From assembly GCA_019059635.1 (NCBI GenBank), contig JAGVRJ010000004.1, positions 744,001 to 808,000 of the forward strand: a DNA stretch of 64,000 nucleotides, written 5' to 3'. Positions 43,368 through 54,384 of this stretch are shown one piece after another. Below the pieces are notes generated by a model, which was not told where the DNA came from, searched no databases, and worked only from the letters and a program-made list of their open reading frames with translations. The position numbers were made by a program, and so were the translations under genes. The stretch comes from Proales similis (lineage: Eukaryota > Rotifera > Eurotatoria > Ploima > Proalidae). Within the stretch, counting starts at the first letter, position 1. Each line of letters opens with the position of its first letter.

Positions 43368-45377
43368 TTTCACACGATTCGGATTAAAAAAGTTTTTCTC
43401 TTTTGAATTTACGTTTTAAAAATAAATGAATGAGGCACTAGAGTGTTAGGGAAGGCTTTTTTTATACGATTTGTTGCCAAGTGTGAACACTAATTTGTTT
43501 TGCCTCAAACGAGCGAAGGATGGTGACGGCAGTGGTGTTGCTTTTATTGCCGTTGCAGTGCGCAACCATCAATGCAAAGAACGAAATTCCCATTCAAACA
43601 GGTGAACGATTGCGTAAATGACGCCCAGAAATCGCGTCTGAGCACAATCGCTTCTCGAGGCTAAAGGGGCGAAAAGCGCCGCACGCTTGTTAAGAAAAGC
43701 AGAGCTCCTTTTTTTTCACTCAAATGGAGACGAAAACAAGGAGTGGAGAGGAGAATAGGAAAGTTTTCTGCTTAGCTTTGGCTCGGTGAGACGTGCCCTC
43801 GAAACTCATCAATAAACTAATTCTCCTCGATCGCCATGGATATCGTCTGAATTTTTCAAATTTAGTTTTACCTTTTAGAATTCTGTTGCTTGTGAGGGTT
43901 GGAAACATTTTCAAAACAATTTTAAAGATCGAGCTCAGCCAAAACCCTTTCTGCTCTTAAAGTAGCTGCGGGCCAGAATGCCACTTTGACGCATTTTGGA
44001 GCTTTACTCCTTAAATTTAACTTGCAACGATGAAATAACAGACTCAAAAGCCATTGGCTAAAAGATAACAATTGATACTGAAGTCAACATTCAGATAAGA
44101 CTTCTTTGATAAGCGAGACCGAATCTAGAGAGGGAGGAGAGCCGAACTCGGAAGCGATGAACAAGGACAAAAAGGCAAACTTTTCCCTTCCCATCCCGAT
44201 TTCAACGATAAGACATTGATGAATAAAACAAAAAAAATTGAGAATAGAAGACAGACCGAAACCCTTCATGAACAGAATTTTCTCGAATTTTTTCACAGCT
44301 TAAGAGAAATGGGCCGCCGTTGAATAAAAGAGGAGAGGGAGAGAGAGAGCGCATATGGAAAATCGAGGTCTTATGAGGCAAACTGGCCGAATGGCCAAGC
44401 GCGATTGTCCAATTTTCACAACGAGTCTTATCTTATCGCTTTTAATATCACGAATTACTACTTGTCGCCGCATTGTCTGGGTTTGAGTGTTTGTATAGGA
44501 AGGGCAAAGGTGGGGCCGCAAGACCAAACTAAGAAGGAATATGCTGACACTGAGCCGAATGTCATCATGCGTCGAGTGCGAGGCTCAAGCTTGGCTCAAT
44601 GCGTGAACATTTTCGAATCAGCAATAAATAAACATTATGTGACTCTAATTTTGTGCGCCTCTGCTTCATTCAAAATGTTTTGCATTTTATTTTTCATGAC
44701 TCTTGAAATAAATTCAGCAACAACAACAAAAATTTTAAACGAGAATTGAATATTTGAAAAATAGAGAGAGAGAGAGAGAGAGGGAGAGAACATCACGCCT
44801 TCGCAGTGAGCGACCAAGTCAACGATTGTGAATGGCAAAACTTGGTTCTACTCAGCCTTGTTGCTGTGCGTCCTATGCGCGTCGTCTATTTATTGCATGC
44901 GCTGCTGCTGCTGCTACGGCCGCAACTAAGATCTAAAGCTTTGCTCTACTGATCTCAAGCAAGAATAGCCAGCCAATCGCAGAGCAGCGTAGCAGCAGTC
45001 TAAGCCTTCACATTTGCTGCATGAATGACTAAATCGGGCAGGCCAGCACATGATAGCACCGAAATAGGTCTCTATATTCAGCCGGCCGCTCGTCTGCCTT
45101 CCAGCTCTTTTGTCTGCATGTGTGTGTGTGTGTGTGTGTTTGCAAGGAACGCTTTATTGCTGGTCTGATGCTTATGAATGAAAACTTTATGATTGGAAAA
45201 TATGTTCAGCTAATGCATTTGCTAGAGTCTCGAATAAACTGCTTTATTCAGTCATTTGAAATGAGCGCTAGTGTGCAACTCAATTTAAACAAGAGCTCGA
45301 TCTTATTAAATTTTAATGTTGGCTTGAATTTTATTCTTGCTTTCTAGAATTGCAAATCACCCAAGGCCAGTTCGAAC
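43368..45377. other. Intergenic with simple repeats and one possible exon
   Basis: Two kb without a supported gene. At 43519 a plus-strand ATG opens a signal-peptide-like stretch (MVTAVVLLLLPLQCATINA) that runs to a possible donor (acag|gtgaac near 43602), but no following exon was found. A (GA)n run sits near 44763-44787 and a (TG)n run near 45116-45140. The segment just before 45350 (gctttctag) could be a splice acceptor for a 5' UTR exon of TPS gene A. Confidence 0.4.
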
Positions 45378-47723
45378 ATGAGGAGATTGATAGTTGTTTC
45401 AAATCGCTTGCCATTTGTTGTAAGCATTGATGAGCAGGGAAACGCTGTGCGCAAAGACTCGGCTGGAGGGCTTGTGACCGCCTTGGCACCGCTGATCATA
45501 AAGTCGAACGGCTTCTGGATTGGCTGGGCCGGAAAGGAACTCACCCAGGACATGAGCATCCCCGAGGGCACGGACAAGACCTCGATCGGCTACGGAATAA
45601 AATCCTCTCAGATCGTGCCCATCTTCTACGACGAGGAGACGTTCAAGCTGTACTACAACGGCATGTGCAACGAGTCTCTGTGGCCGCTCATGCACTCGCT
45701 CACTACAAATCTCTCGTTCAAAGAGGATTATTGGAACTCGTACATGGAAGTTAACAGCAACTTTGCCTCTGCCACTGTCAATACTCTGAAGAAGATTCAA
45801 GAGCAAAAAGAGTTTGACCAAAGCCAAAGTGACGATGGTGAAGAAGCGAAGCCAAATCTGGTCTGGATTCATGACTACCATCTGTTGGTGATGCCCATGA
45901 TGCTCAAGAACCTCATAGACGAGGCGGGCGTCTCTGCCCGCATCGCCTTCTTTCTCCACATCCCGTTCCCCTCCTGGGACGTGTTCCGCCTCAACCCGTG
46001 GGCCAACGAGATCCTGCTCGGTCTGCTTGGCTGCGACCTGATCGCCTTCCACACGTACACGTACGCTACCAACTTCCTCGAGTGCTGCTACCACATCCTG
46101 GGGACCAGAATTGACAAAGGCGAAATGCTGGTCAAGTACGGCAATCGAGTGGTTATAATTCGAGCGCTGCCGATCGGCATCCCGTACGACTGGTTCGAGA
46201 AGATGGCGCAAGAAGCCCCTAAGGCACTGAGCTTTAAGGAGAAGGTCATTCTCGGCGTCGATCGACTTGACTACACTAAAGGCATTTTGCAGCGCGTGCA
46301 CGGCTATGAAAAGTTCCTTGAAAAGTATCCGCAGTACCACGAGAAGGTCGTCTTCTTTCAGGTGGCCGTACCGTCCCGAACTGATGTCGAAGAGTACCGA
46401 CAGTTGAAGCAAGAGCTTGAGCGTGAAGTTGGCCGCATCACCGGTCGCTTCGGCACTTCGGATTGGACGCCGATCAAGTACATTTACAAGACGGTGCCGC
46501 AGTACGAGCTGACCGCCTACTACCGCGACGCGGCCATCGGCCTCATCACGCCCGTGCGCGACGGCATGAACCTGGTCGCCAAGGAGTTTGTCGCCTGTCA
46601 GATCGCCGACCCCGGAGTCCTCATCATTTCGCCGTTTACTGGCACCAGTGAGACCATGTACGAGGCGCTATTGGCAAATCCGTTGGAGACCAACACGTTG
46701 GCAGATACGATCAAGCATGCGCTCGAAATGGACTACCACGAGCGAAAACTGCGAATGAATGCTCTTCAGTACAGAGAGCGCATGTTCAACCTGGACACTT
46801 GGCTCGAGTCGTTCTTCGAGGCATGTGAGATGATTGACAACATTAAGAAGAAGACGCCATCGTTGACAGTGGCCGACATTGACAATTGGTTGCGACCGCT
46901 CATCAAAGGCTACAGATTGACCATAATCCTAGACTACAATGGCACTCTTGTTCCGATCGAACCGCATCCCGACTTGGTTGTCTTACCAGAGGAGACCAAA
47001 AACCTGCTCGAGAAGCTAGTCTCGTTTCCTGAAATCGATTTGTGCGTTCTATCGGGCAGCTCGCTCGAAACCCTCAAACGCATGATTCCTATAAAGGGCA
47101 TTAACTTGGCCGGCAGCCACGGAATGGAGACCTATCTAACCAAAACAGGTCAAGACGAGTGCGTCCAAGACGCGATTACATTCAAGTCAAAAGTTAGCGA
47201 GCTAGCCAGGGATTTGCGAGAGAACGTGTGCACCAACGGCGGTTGGGTCGAGGAAAAGATCTACCACGTGACATTTCACTGGCGTGAGACCAACGAGACT
47301 TATCGTCAAACAATAATTCAGAAAGCAAAAGAGATTATTCAAAACCACGGCTTCCAGGCGCAAAACGGCCATTTTGCGATCGAGGCGAGACCACCGATCG
47401 GCTGGGACAAAGGACGAGGAGTGTTCAACATGCTTGAGAAACTGCACGGTATCACCTGGGCCGATAAAGTCAGAGTGGTGTTCATCGGCGACGACGAGAC
47501 TGACGAAGACGCGATGCGAGCCCTGTCCGGACTGGGCATCACATTCAAAGTCGGCAAGCCGAACATGAAATCATCGGCCACTTATCGTCTTCCAGATCAG
47601 TCCTCAGTTCAGGTCTTTCTTGAATGGGCCATTGAGTTTATGGAACAGAGGCTCAACAAGAAACTGCTCTCTCTGTCGGAGAGAACAAATCAGAGCATCA
47701 GAAAGAGAGACAAGTCGGTCTAG
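45378..47723 (+). CDS. TPS: Trehalose-6-phosphate synthase/phosphatase, gene A
   Basis: Intronless, 781 residues, fusing a GT20 synthase (residues 1-480) to a HAD-type trehalose-6-phosphate phosphatase domain (about 510-760). Synthase motifs: VVSNRLPF, SAGGLVTAL, IHDYHLLVMP, HIPFPSWDVFRL, GVDRLDYTKGI, RDGMNLVAKEFVA. It makes trehalose-6-phosphate from UDP-glucose and glucose-6-phosphate. In the phosphatase half, motif I reads LDYNGTL, with Asn521 where DxD needs Asp, and motif II reads LSGSS rather than the common SGR. The later motifs GWDKGRG and GDDETDEDAM are intact. Several stretches (about 45541-45700, 45905-46110, 46480-46620) use almost only G/C-ending codons, unlike the rest. The start sits directly at the first strand of the GT20 fold. 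Confidence 0.95.
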   Translation: MRRLIVVSNRLPFVVSIDEQGNAVRKDSAGGLVTALAPLIIKSNGFWIGWAGKELTQDMSIPEGTDKTSIGYGIKSSQIVPIFYDEETFKLYYNGMCNESLWPLMHSLTTNLSFKEDYWNSYMEVNSNFASATVNTLKKIQEQKEFDQSQSDDGEEAKPNLVWIHDYHLLVMPMMLKNLIDEAGVSARIAFFLHIPFPSWDVFRLNPWANEILLGLLGCDLIAFHTYTYATNFLECCYHILGTRIDKGEMLVKYGNRVVIIRALPIGIPYDWFEKMAQEAPKALSFKEKVILGVDRLDYTKGILQRVHGYEKFLEKYPQYHEKVVFFQVAVPSRTDVEEYRQLKQELEREVGRITGRFGTSDWTPIKYIYKTVPQYELTAYYRDAAIGLITPVRDGMNLVAKEFVACQIADPGVLIISPFTGTSETMYEALLANPLETNTLADTIKHALEMDYHERKLRMNALQYRERMFNLDTWLESFFEACEMIDNIKKKTPSLTVADIDNWLRPLIKGYRLTIILDYNGTLVPIEPHPDLVVLPEETKNLLEKLVSFPEIDLCVLSGSSLETLKRMIPIKGINLAGSHGMETYLTKTGQDECVQDAITFKSKVSELARDLRENVCTNGGWVEEKIYHVTFHWRETNETYRQTIIQKAKEIIQNHGFQAQNGHFAIEARPPIGWDKGRGVFNMLEKLHGITWADKVRVVFIGDDETDEDAMRALSGLGITFKVGKPNMKSSATYRLPDQSSVQVFLEWAIEFMEQRLNKKLLSLSERTNQSIRKRDKSV

Positions 47724-48573
47724 TGTAAAAGCCAGGCAAACGAAAGAAGCCCTAATCTCAACTGCTCTGTTTAATAGCTACTCATTGAAAAATTAACAAA
47801 AAAATGAAACCAGTCTTGAATACGATCCTTAGTGATTGTCCGCTCCACATAAATCTCTTATTCTATCAAGGTCATATATATACATACAAGTAAATTGCGA
47901 TTTTTTACGCATCGCACAAAAAGGTGCGGCAAATTGTCAGTGCTTCGACTCGATTTAATTTAAAAGTCATTTATAAATACAAGAATCGAAACAGAAGAAA
48001 CTTGATGCAAACAAGGCCTCTGATTTCAGATTGAAAAATTCAAACATCATGTTGAATTGCTTAATTACACAAACATAGACAGCAGAGTTAAACAAACGAT
48101 TGAAAGGCAGCCATTCAAGCAGCCACTAAGCCAGTGACAGTTCATCTAGTTATCAAGCTAGACAGCAGCTAGTTAACGAATTCTTCCAATTTACTAAAGT
48201 TTAAGAATTTTCCTCTTCATCTTGATTCTTCTATTTCTATTATTCTCGATCGATGGTGTTTAAAATTATGAATAAATAAAACATTACAGTGAGCTTTCAC
48301 TGATCGAATAGTGCAATTCTCTTTTTTGCCTGCAAGATAGAGAGAGAGAGAGAAGAGAAAAAGGGGCGGAAAAAAAAACTAGACAGCCTCACGCATCATG
48401 CAAATGTCAAAAGAGCGGAATGAAAATTTTGAACGTGCGTCTGGTAAGAATGATCACTTAAACAAGGAAAGTGTTTGTAAAGCGCACCAACAAAAAAAAA
48501 AGTGAATCATAATCATTGTACATAATTGAAGAAAAGCGCATTAGAAGATTGAACAGTAGCTTTTATCGAAACC
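47724..48573. other. Intergenic
   Basis: AT-rich spacer of 850 bp with an AG run near 48340-48354. It contains the TPS 3' UTR and the LITAF promoter region. No gene seen. Confidence 0.45.
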
Positions 48574-49247
48574 ATGTCAGACCACGAGCCGCCCAGATAC
48601 GATTCATTGCAACCGGCTCAGACCAGTATGGGGCCCGAGCCCAAGGCACAGGTCCTGCAAGCGGCTCCACAGAACACCGAAACCAGTCCCGCCACCGTGT
48701 TCATTCAGCAGCCGGTGTTGATAGGACAAGTGCCAATCGACTGCAAGACTCAGCGTCTGGTCTGTCCAAATTGTTCGGGACATGTTCAGACGGTGGTTGA
48801 GTACAGCCCGGGTGCGGGCGCTTGGCTCGCGTCATGCATCATTTGCTTTTTGGGGTAAACTGTTTCTTTTTCTTGTTCTTCATCGGCATCTACTGACTGT
48901 CCTCACACTTTATTTTCGGCAACCGTTTCTAGCTTATGGATGGGCTGCTGCCTGGTAAGTGGAAAATAAAATTCTCGCTTTTAAACGCCTCTCGATTTAC
49001 TTTGACTTGGAAAAGATTCCTTTCTGCCTAGATGGTAAGCGACTCGTCCAATTCCTACAAACTCATTTACTCATCCTCTTCTTCGTCAAATTCTCTCTGT
49101 TCGTCTCGGTCAGAATGCAAAGACGTCGAACACTCTTGTAAGTAAAGCCAGTCTAGCCTCGATTAACTAAAAAAAAGTAAATTTTCTCTCTTGGCAGGTC
49201 CCAACTGCAAGGGATACATTGGTCGCTACAGGCGTTTTTTCTCATGA
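48574..49247 (+). CDS. LITAF-domain protein (LPS-induced TNF factor-like)
   Basis: Five exons: 48574-48854, 48933-48954, 49016-49034, 49114-49137 and 49198-49247, giving 131 residues. Two middle exons are only 22 and 19 nt and are defined by frame and conserved residues. The N-terminal half is Pro/Gln-rich with PPRYDSL, a PPxY-like motif for WW-domain ubiquitin ligases. The LITAF domain has LVCPNCSGHVQT, a membrane-inserting hydrophobic segment (GAGAWLASCIICFLGLWMGC), and the second knuckle HSCPNCKGYIGRYRR, so two CxxC pairs make a zinc site. Such proteins sit on the cytosolic face of late endosomes and lysosomes. Confidence 0.88.
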
Positions 49248-52219
49248 GATTGAATCAGCACCGTTGGCCACAAGCGGCTTCTAGGCTCGTTTCATTTGCT
49301 CATATTGACTCATCAAACGCTTCATTTTTAGATCTTTGAGAATTCTTAGACTCGTGATCTGTATTTAATCGCAGATTCGCTCTTGTTCTGTTTACATTGT
49401 GATCGTGTATTCTCATTTATCTCCGCGATCATTTTTCTTCTACTCTCACGCTGCTACAAGCCTGGCAGCAAGAGAGCGGCAAAGAATAAAAGACAAACGA
49501 AAGAAAGCGACTTTAATTCGAGTGGACTGCGCTTTTTGAAACTCAGCTCTTGCCAAGGTTCGCCTCTTCTAGATGCAAATATTAAATTATCAAGATGACG
49601 CATTTCACGCTTCATTCCCACTTGATTTTTATGGCGGGTCAAAGCAGTTTGAGATAAGTTCACTTAGAATGCCTGGTGTGGTTTTATTAGCCCTATTAGT
49701 GGCGGTAGGTGTGTTGGCAGTCGGTCACGCGGTCAGAGCGTTGAATTGCTGCTCGTTTAGATGGGTCAGGAAGAGCCTGCTCTGTTTGTTTTAATTAAAT
49801 TGCTTTAAGTTGAGTCGGACACACGACTCGTGCCAATCAGCAATGCAGACACCTTTCGGCCAGTTTGCCCGCAGAGTGAGCATGAGCTAGTTCGACAAGA
49901 CGAGTACGAGTGAGAGTGCGGGCGCATGGAGGTAAATAGCGCGAAATAGAGAGAAAGAGAGAAGCGTTCAGGTTTAGATAAGTGCCCGCTTTCAATCGAG
50001 TCGCAATTTGCATAAAAACTAATCGAGTTTTTGCCCGAGCCCTCTCGTTTGCCCACTAATTCTCGCTTGTGGGAGTGAATTTGCATTTTTGGTGAGGAAG
50101 CCATGAAAAATATTTGAAAAATTTTTCTTCTCAGTCAGCGTGGCTTCTTTTGTACGAAATATGGCTCGTTCGTAGAGCGAGGCGTTGAACACCAAACGCC
50201 TTCGAAACCCTACAACACTGCGTATCTATCCGTCGACGAGCAACAAACTTAATCGGCGTCTAATAAGCGCAGGCTTCCGCGATTCTTTCTATTACAATCA
50301 TGATGGTGATTTTGGTTATTACCAACGTGATTAGCCAAGCTTGACACCATTGCCTCGCATTCTCCAAGAGCAGATAATTTACACGTGAATGGGCGGTTAA
50401 GGCCGCAATCGGCTCTGCTCTACTACCACTGTGTGTGTGTGTGTGTGTGCGTGCATAGAGCTCCTCGGTTTCTGCTTGACTTTTGCATTGTGTGTTGAGC
50501 GATAATCTCGGCCGATTCTCGACTTATGAGAGCGTTCATTTTGAAATAATGAGAGCAAAGTAGTCAAAATCGCTTCATTTCGACCAATTGATTTCAGTTT
50601 CGACCAACGAGCGATCGAACGCGACGATCTGTAAAAAATTGAAATTAACCGACGCATTTAGAGCGACCGATTGGCCGGCGCTTATCGCCACGATCATCTT
50701 GATCGACTGCGCTGTTGTGTTTGTCAATGTGTCTTGGGTCGTCGGTTAGATTTATTATTAGCGGCATATGACGCCTGATTCAGAATTTTTAAAGGAAATT
50801 CTTATCGCCTGAGATAATTGCGCGAAAAGAGTGATTTATTTGGCCACTTTGCTCCACGGACAATATATGCCGCTTTGGCTTTGGTCTGCTTGGGCGCGCG
50901 CCCCCCTAACACACACACACACACACACACGGGCAGGGTGAACGGATTCGGGGCGGCGACGGTAAACACATATTGACAAATAGGGCATCTGATGGCATTC
51001 TTTAGCCGCCTTACAATCGAGCTAATCAAACGCAGCTCAAAAGAGAGCTTGGCGCAGTGCATTGTAAAAACGGGCTCACAAGAACGCAAATAAGGCGCCA
51101 CTCGAATAGTTTTAGAATGGAAGGACTTGCAACCGATTTTAATTACATGCCATCTACATATTTAATTTGGCGTATTTAATTCGATATGCCCACAAAGGCA
51201 GTGGCAAACTCGCGCTCAAAGGTTAGCTCTAGGAGGTCGGCCTTGCCACAGCACCAGCCGTCTCCGTCACCACGATGGTTCTTATTCAAAGAATATTAAA
51301 CGCTCGGAATCCGTAAACATTTCCTGCGTGCCCGGGCGATTGCATAAGAAGTCAAACGAAATTGAGATGGTAAAATAGAGAAAGAGAGAGAGAGAGAGAA
51401 AGAGAGGACGAAGAGGTGGAGAAAGGCTAAGGTAGAATTTGAGAGATTCGGATGCACTTTGCTTTGCCTTTTCATCATCTAATACAATAACAACGCGCGT
51501 CCAAGGCCCCCAAATTGTACGATTTATGTTTTTAGGGGCCATGCGCTCAACAAAAGCGTTTTGCGATTATTTATTCATGGCGAGCAAAGTCGCGTTTATT
51601 GTTGTAACTTTGACTTTAAAGAAGTGGTCGTAGTTCTCCTCTCTTTTTTTTCCATTTCGTCTCTCAGCCTATAAACCTTATCTTTCCAAATCGAGTTTTT
51701 AAACAAAATCTGCCTGCAGTTGTGCGTATTTATGTGCTTGTGTAGGTGTGTGTGTGTGTGCTTTGGTTGGTGGCTTGGTGGCCACTTGTATTTTGCGCTT
51801 AATTAGCCGCCACTGTGTACGATGAATATAAAAGGTTGCAAATACAATACGTGATTTAAAAAAAATTCTTTTTTTTAAACTTCATTTCTACTTGATTGCA
51901 TGATATTTGACAAATAGAAAGAAACCTTAGAGAGGAAAACCGCGCAACTCACTCATAATCGTTATCGTCGTCATCATCATCACCACGATTGTCAGTGTGC
52001 AGCGTTCTTAGCCAACGCCAACAACCAACTCGTTTGAGTGAGATGTGCCCATTCGAATAACGAGACCGCGACAAGGAGCGAGTATTTCGATTATTGAAGC
52101 CTGACTCAGTCAAATAAGCCACAGCGTTGTGCTTTCGAAAATCGAGAAACGATTTGTTCATCGAGTCCAGGAGGATTCGCACCATTACCAATCGCTTGCC
52201 GATTTATTAATATTCCCAA
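49248..52219. other. Intergenic, gene-poor, with dinucleotide repeats
   Basis: Three kb with (TG)n near 50431-50450, (CA)n near 50910-50930, (GA)n near 51380-51403 and (TG)n near 51747-51760. The open frames are composed of these repeats or lack protein-like composition. The right end should hold the innexin promoter. Confidence 0.4.
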
Positions 52220-53808
52220 ATGGAGTTGCTCGACTCAGTGACCAAACTTTCGCTGGCAAGACATCGATCGCTTCGAGACGACGATTTCTTTGTCGATCGA
52301 CTTCATCACCGCTACACCGTTGGACTGTTGGTTCTCTTCTGCATTGTGGTCACCACCAGTCAATACGCGGGCGATCCCATTACCTGCTGGTTTGTGTTTT
52401 TCTTTGCTTTTGAGATTTCTGATTGCCTAATTCAAATCGTCGACCGTTTGCTCAGGGTACCGGCCCAGTTCACGAGCTCGTTCGAAGAGTATACAAATCG
52501 TCTTTGTTGGCTGCAGAACACTTACTACGTAGAAGAGAACTCGGACATACCGGACAATGTCGAGCAGAGGCGAGAAACTATGCTCAAATACTACCAATGG
52601 ATTCATCTGATCATTCTTGTGCAGACCATGTTCTTCCTCATTCCTCGAATAATTTGGTAAATTCATTTGAAATTCATTCTAAAAGCTGCCAATTTGTCGT
52701 TTAAATTTGCTCTACCGGTTTGATGAGACTAGGCGTTCGCTGAACGACAAGTGCGGCATTGAGATTGTCAACTACGTGGACGCGGCGATGCACTATGAAA
52801 CAGTTGACCAGTACCAGGACAGAGAGAAGCTGATGGACTACATAACGAGCCACGTGTCCAAGTTCATCAGAGCCAAAGAGAGCTACGAAAAGCGCACCAA
52901 AGAGGAGATGAGCTTCAAAATAAAAAAGGCCCTCAGCTACGTGTTCTTCTGGACTGGCAAGCGCTATGGCAACTACCTAATCATTCTCTACGTGTTTTGT
53001 AAATTATTCTATTTGTTCAATGTGTTCGGACAGCTATTTCTGATGACTCAGCTGCTGGGCATTGAGAACTTCCACTTGCTCGGCTTCGAGCTCTTTGCCA
53101 GAATGGCCAGCGGCAAGAGCATGGTGCGCAACGAATATTTTCCCAAAGTGACCCACTGCGACTTTAAAATCAAGGAGCTCGGCAACGATCACATGTACAC
53201 GGTAACTTCGCTGGCCAGGCGGCTCTTTTGTCTCGCAGCTGGTTTCGTCTAATCCGCTTATCTCGCAGGTCCAATGTGTTCTCACCATAAACATTTTCAT
53301 TGAGAAGATCTACATTATCATTTGGTTCTGGTTTGTGCTGCTGACGCTGGTCACTCTGATTGACTTGTGCGCGTTTTTGTTCAAAAACTGCCAGCCCTCG
53401 CAGAGATACGGCTATGTGAAGAAGCACGTGCTTATATTCCATCGGTTCAACAGCGATCAGCAGGGACGGATGCTGAGCCAGTTTGTGAACCGATACCTTA
53501 AGCCCGATATTGTGCTGCTGTTCAGAATACTTGCCACCAATGTGAATGGAATGGTGGTCAGCGAGCTTGTTAAGCATTTATGGGAGGCCTATTGTCACAA
53601 AAAGTTTGACGCCGAGTTCTTCGACGAGGCGAACGAGGGCCTAACCAAAGAGGATGAGGCTGCACAGGCCACCGGCACGCCGCCGTTCCCGCGAGAGTTT
53701 GCCAATATCAGAGGCATAGTCAGAGAGACAATGGAGAATGGACGAGATCGTGCGCAATCAATCTCAATTCCAGAAATAAATTCGAACCAGCCGATGACCA
53801 GCGTCTAA
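52220..53808 (+). CDS. Innexin gap-junction subunit
   Basis: Four exons: 52220-52389, 52456-52656, 52733-53201 and 53269-53808, giving about 459 residues. The 66-nt intron 52390-52455 has no stop and keeps frame, so it can be misread as coding. Removing it restores the conserved first extracellular loop GDPITCWVPAQFTSSFEEYT...RLCWLQNTYYV with its two cysteines. TM1 is near residues 35-55. The innexin signature YYQWIHLIILVQ marks TM2, and MFFLIPRIIWRSL follows. TM3, extracellular loop 2 with CVLTINIFIEKIY, and TM4 (IIIWFWFVLLTLV) complete the fold. The VPAQFT and NTYYV motifs resemble nematode and other non-insect protostome innexins. The C-terminal tail is cytoplasmic. Confidence 0.92.
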
Positions 53809-54384
53809 CAATCATCATCTCATCACCGTCATGATCTTCTTCCAATCGCTTTGTCTTTATTTGCCATGAGCCCTCACCAATCGACCATTCAACACATTGA
53901 AATAAATTTCTTTTTAACTTTATTCTTCCATCAAAAACTTCTCATTACATGTCTATGGCCACGATAATGATTAAAATAATTGGGGCGCACCCTTTTGGTT
54001 TGGAGCGTGGCGGCGCGCCCAACTCCTCGGGCTCGTACGTTCCCTTTCAGATGAATAAATGATGCGTGAAATGGCCAAAAGTTGCGCAAAAAGTAATTTA
54101 TTTACATAATTTACTAGAATCAAGGCCTAATAAACGCTTCTTAAAATAAAAGCAAGCAAAGGCGGGCAGTTTTGAATAGGCAAAGACCCGCTCGAATAGA
54201 GAATCAAACAGCAAAAAATGTAAATAGATGGATGAAAAGTAACAAACTGAAAGAGAAAACATGAATTTACACGTTTGGACCAGGAGGCCTTGATTAGGCC
54301 GGAAGATGAGTGAAAAAGAAAAAATCGAAGCATACAGACAGAAGCAGAAATTTGGTTGAATAACGAGGTCTGAAGAAATAATTT
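53809..54384. other. Convergent 3' spacer
   Basis: About 575 bp between the stop codons of the innexin (+) and trehalase 1 (-). AATAAA for the innexin occurs near 53901-53906. No gene seen. Confidence 0.5.

Noticed and set aside
45399-46412. 337-codon antisense frame across TPS gene A
   Set aside because: A shadow of the conserved coding frame on the opposite strand; no start context or domain.
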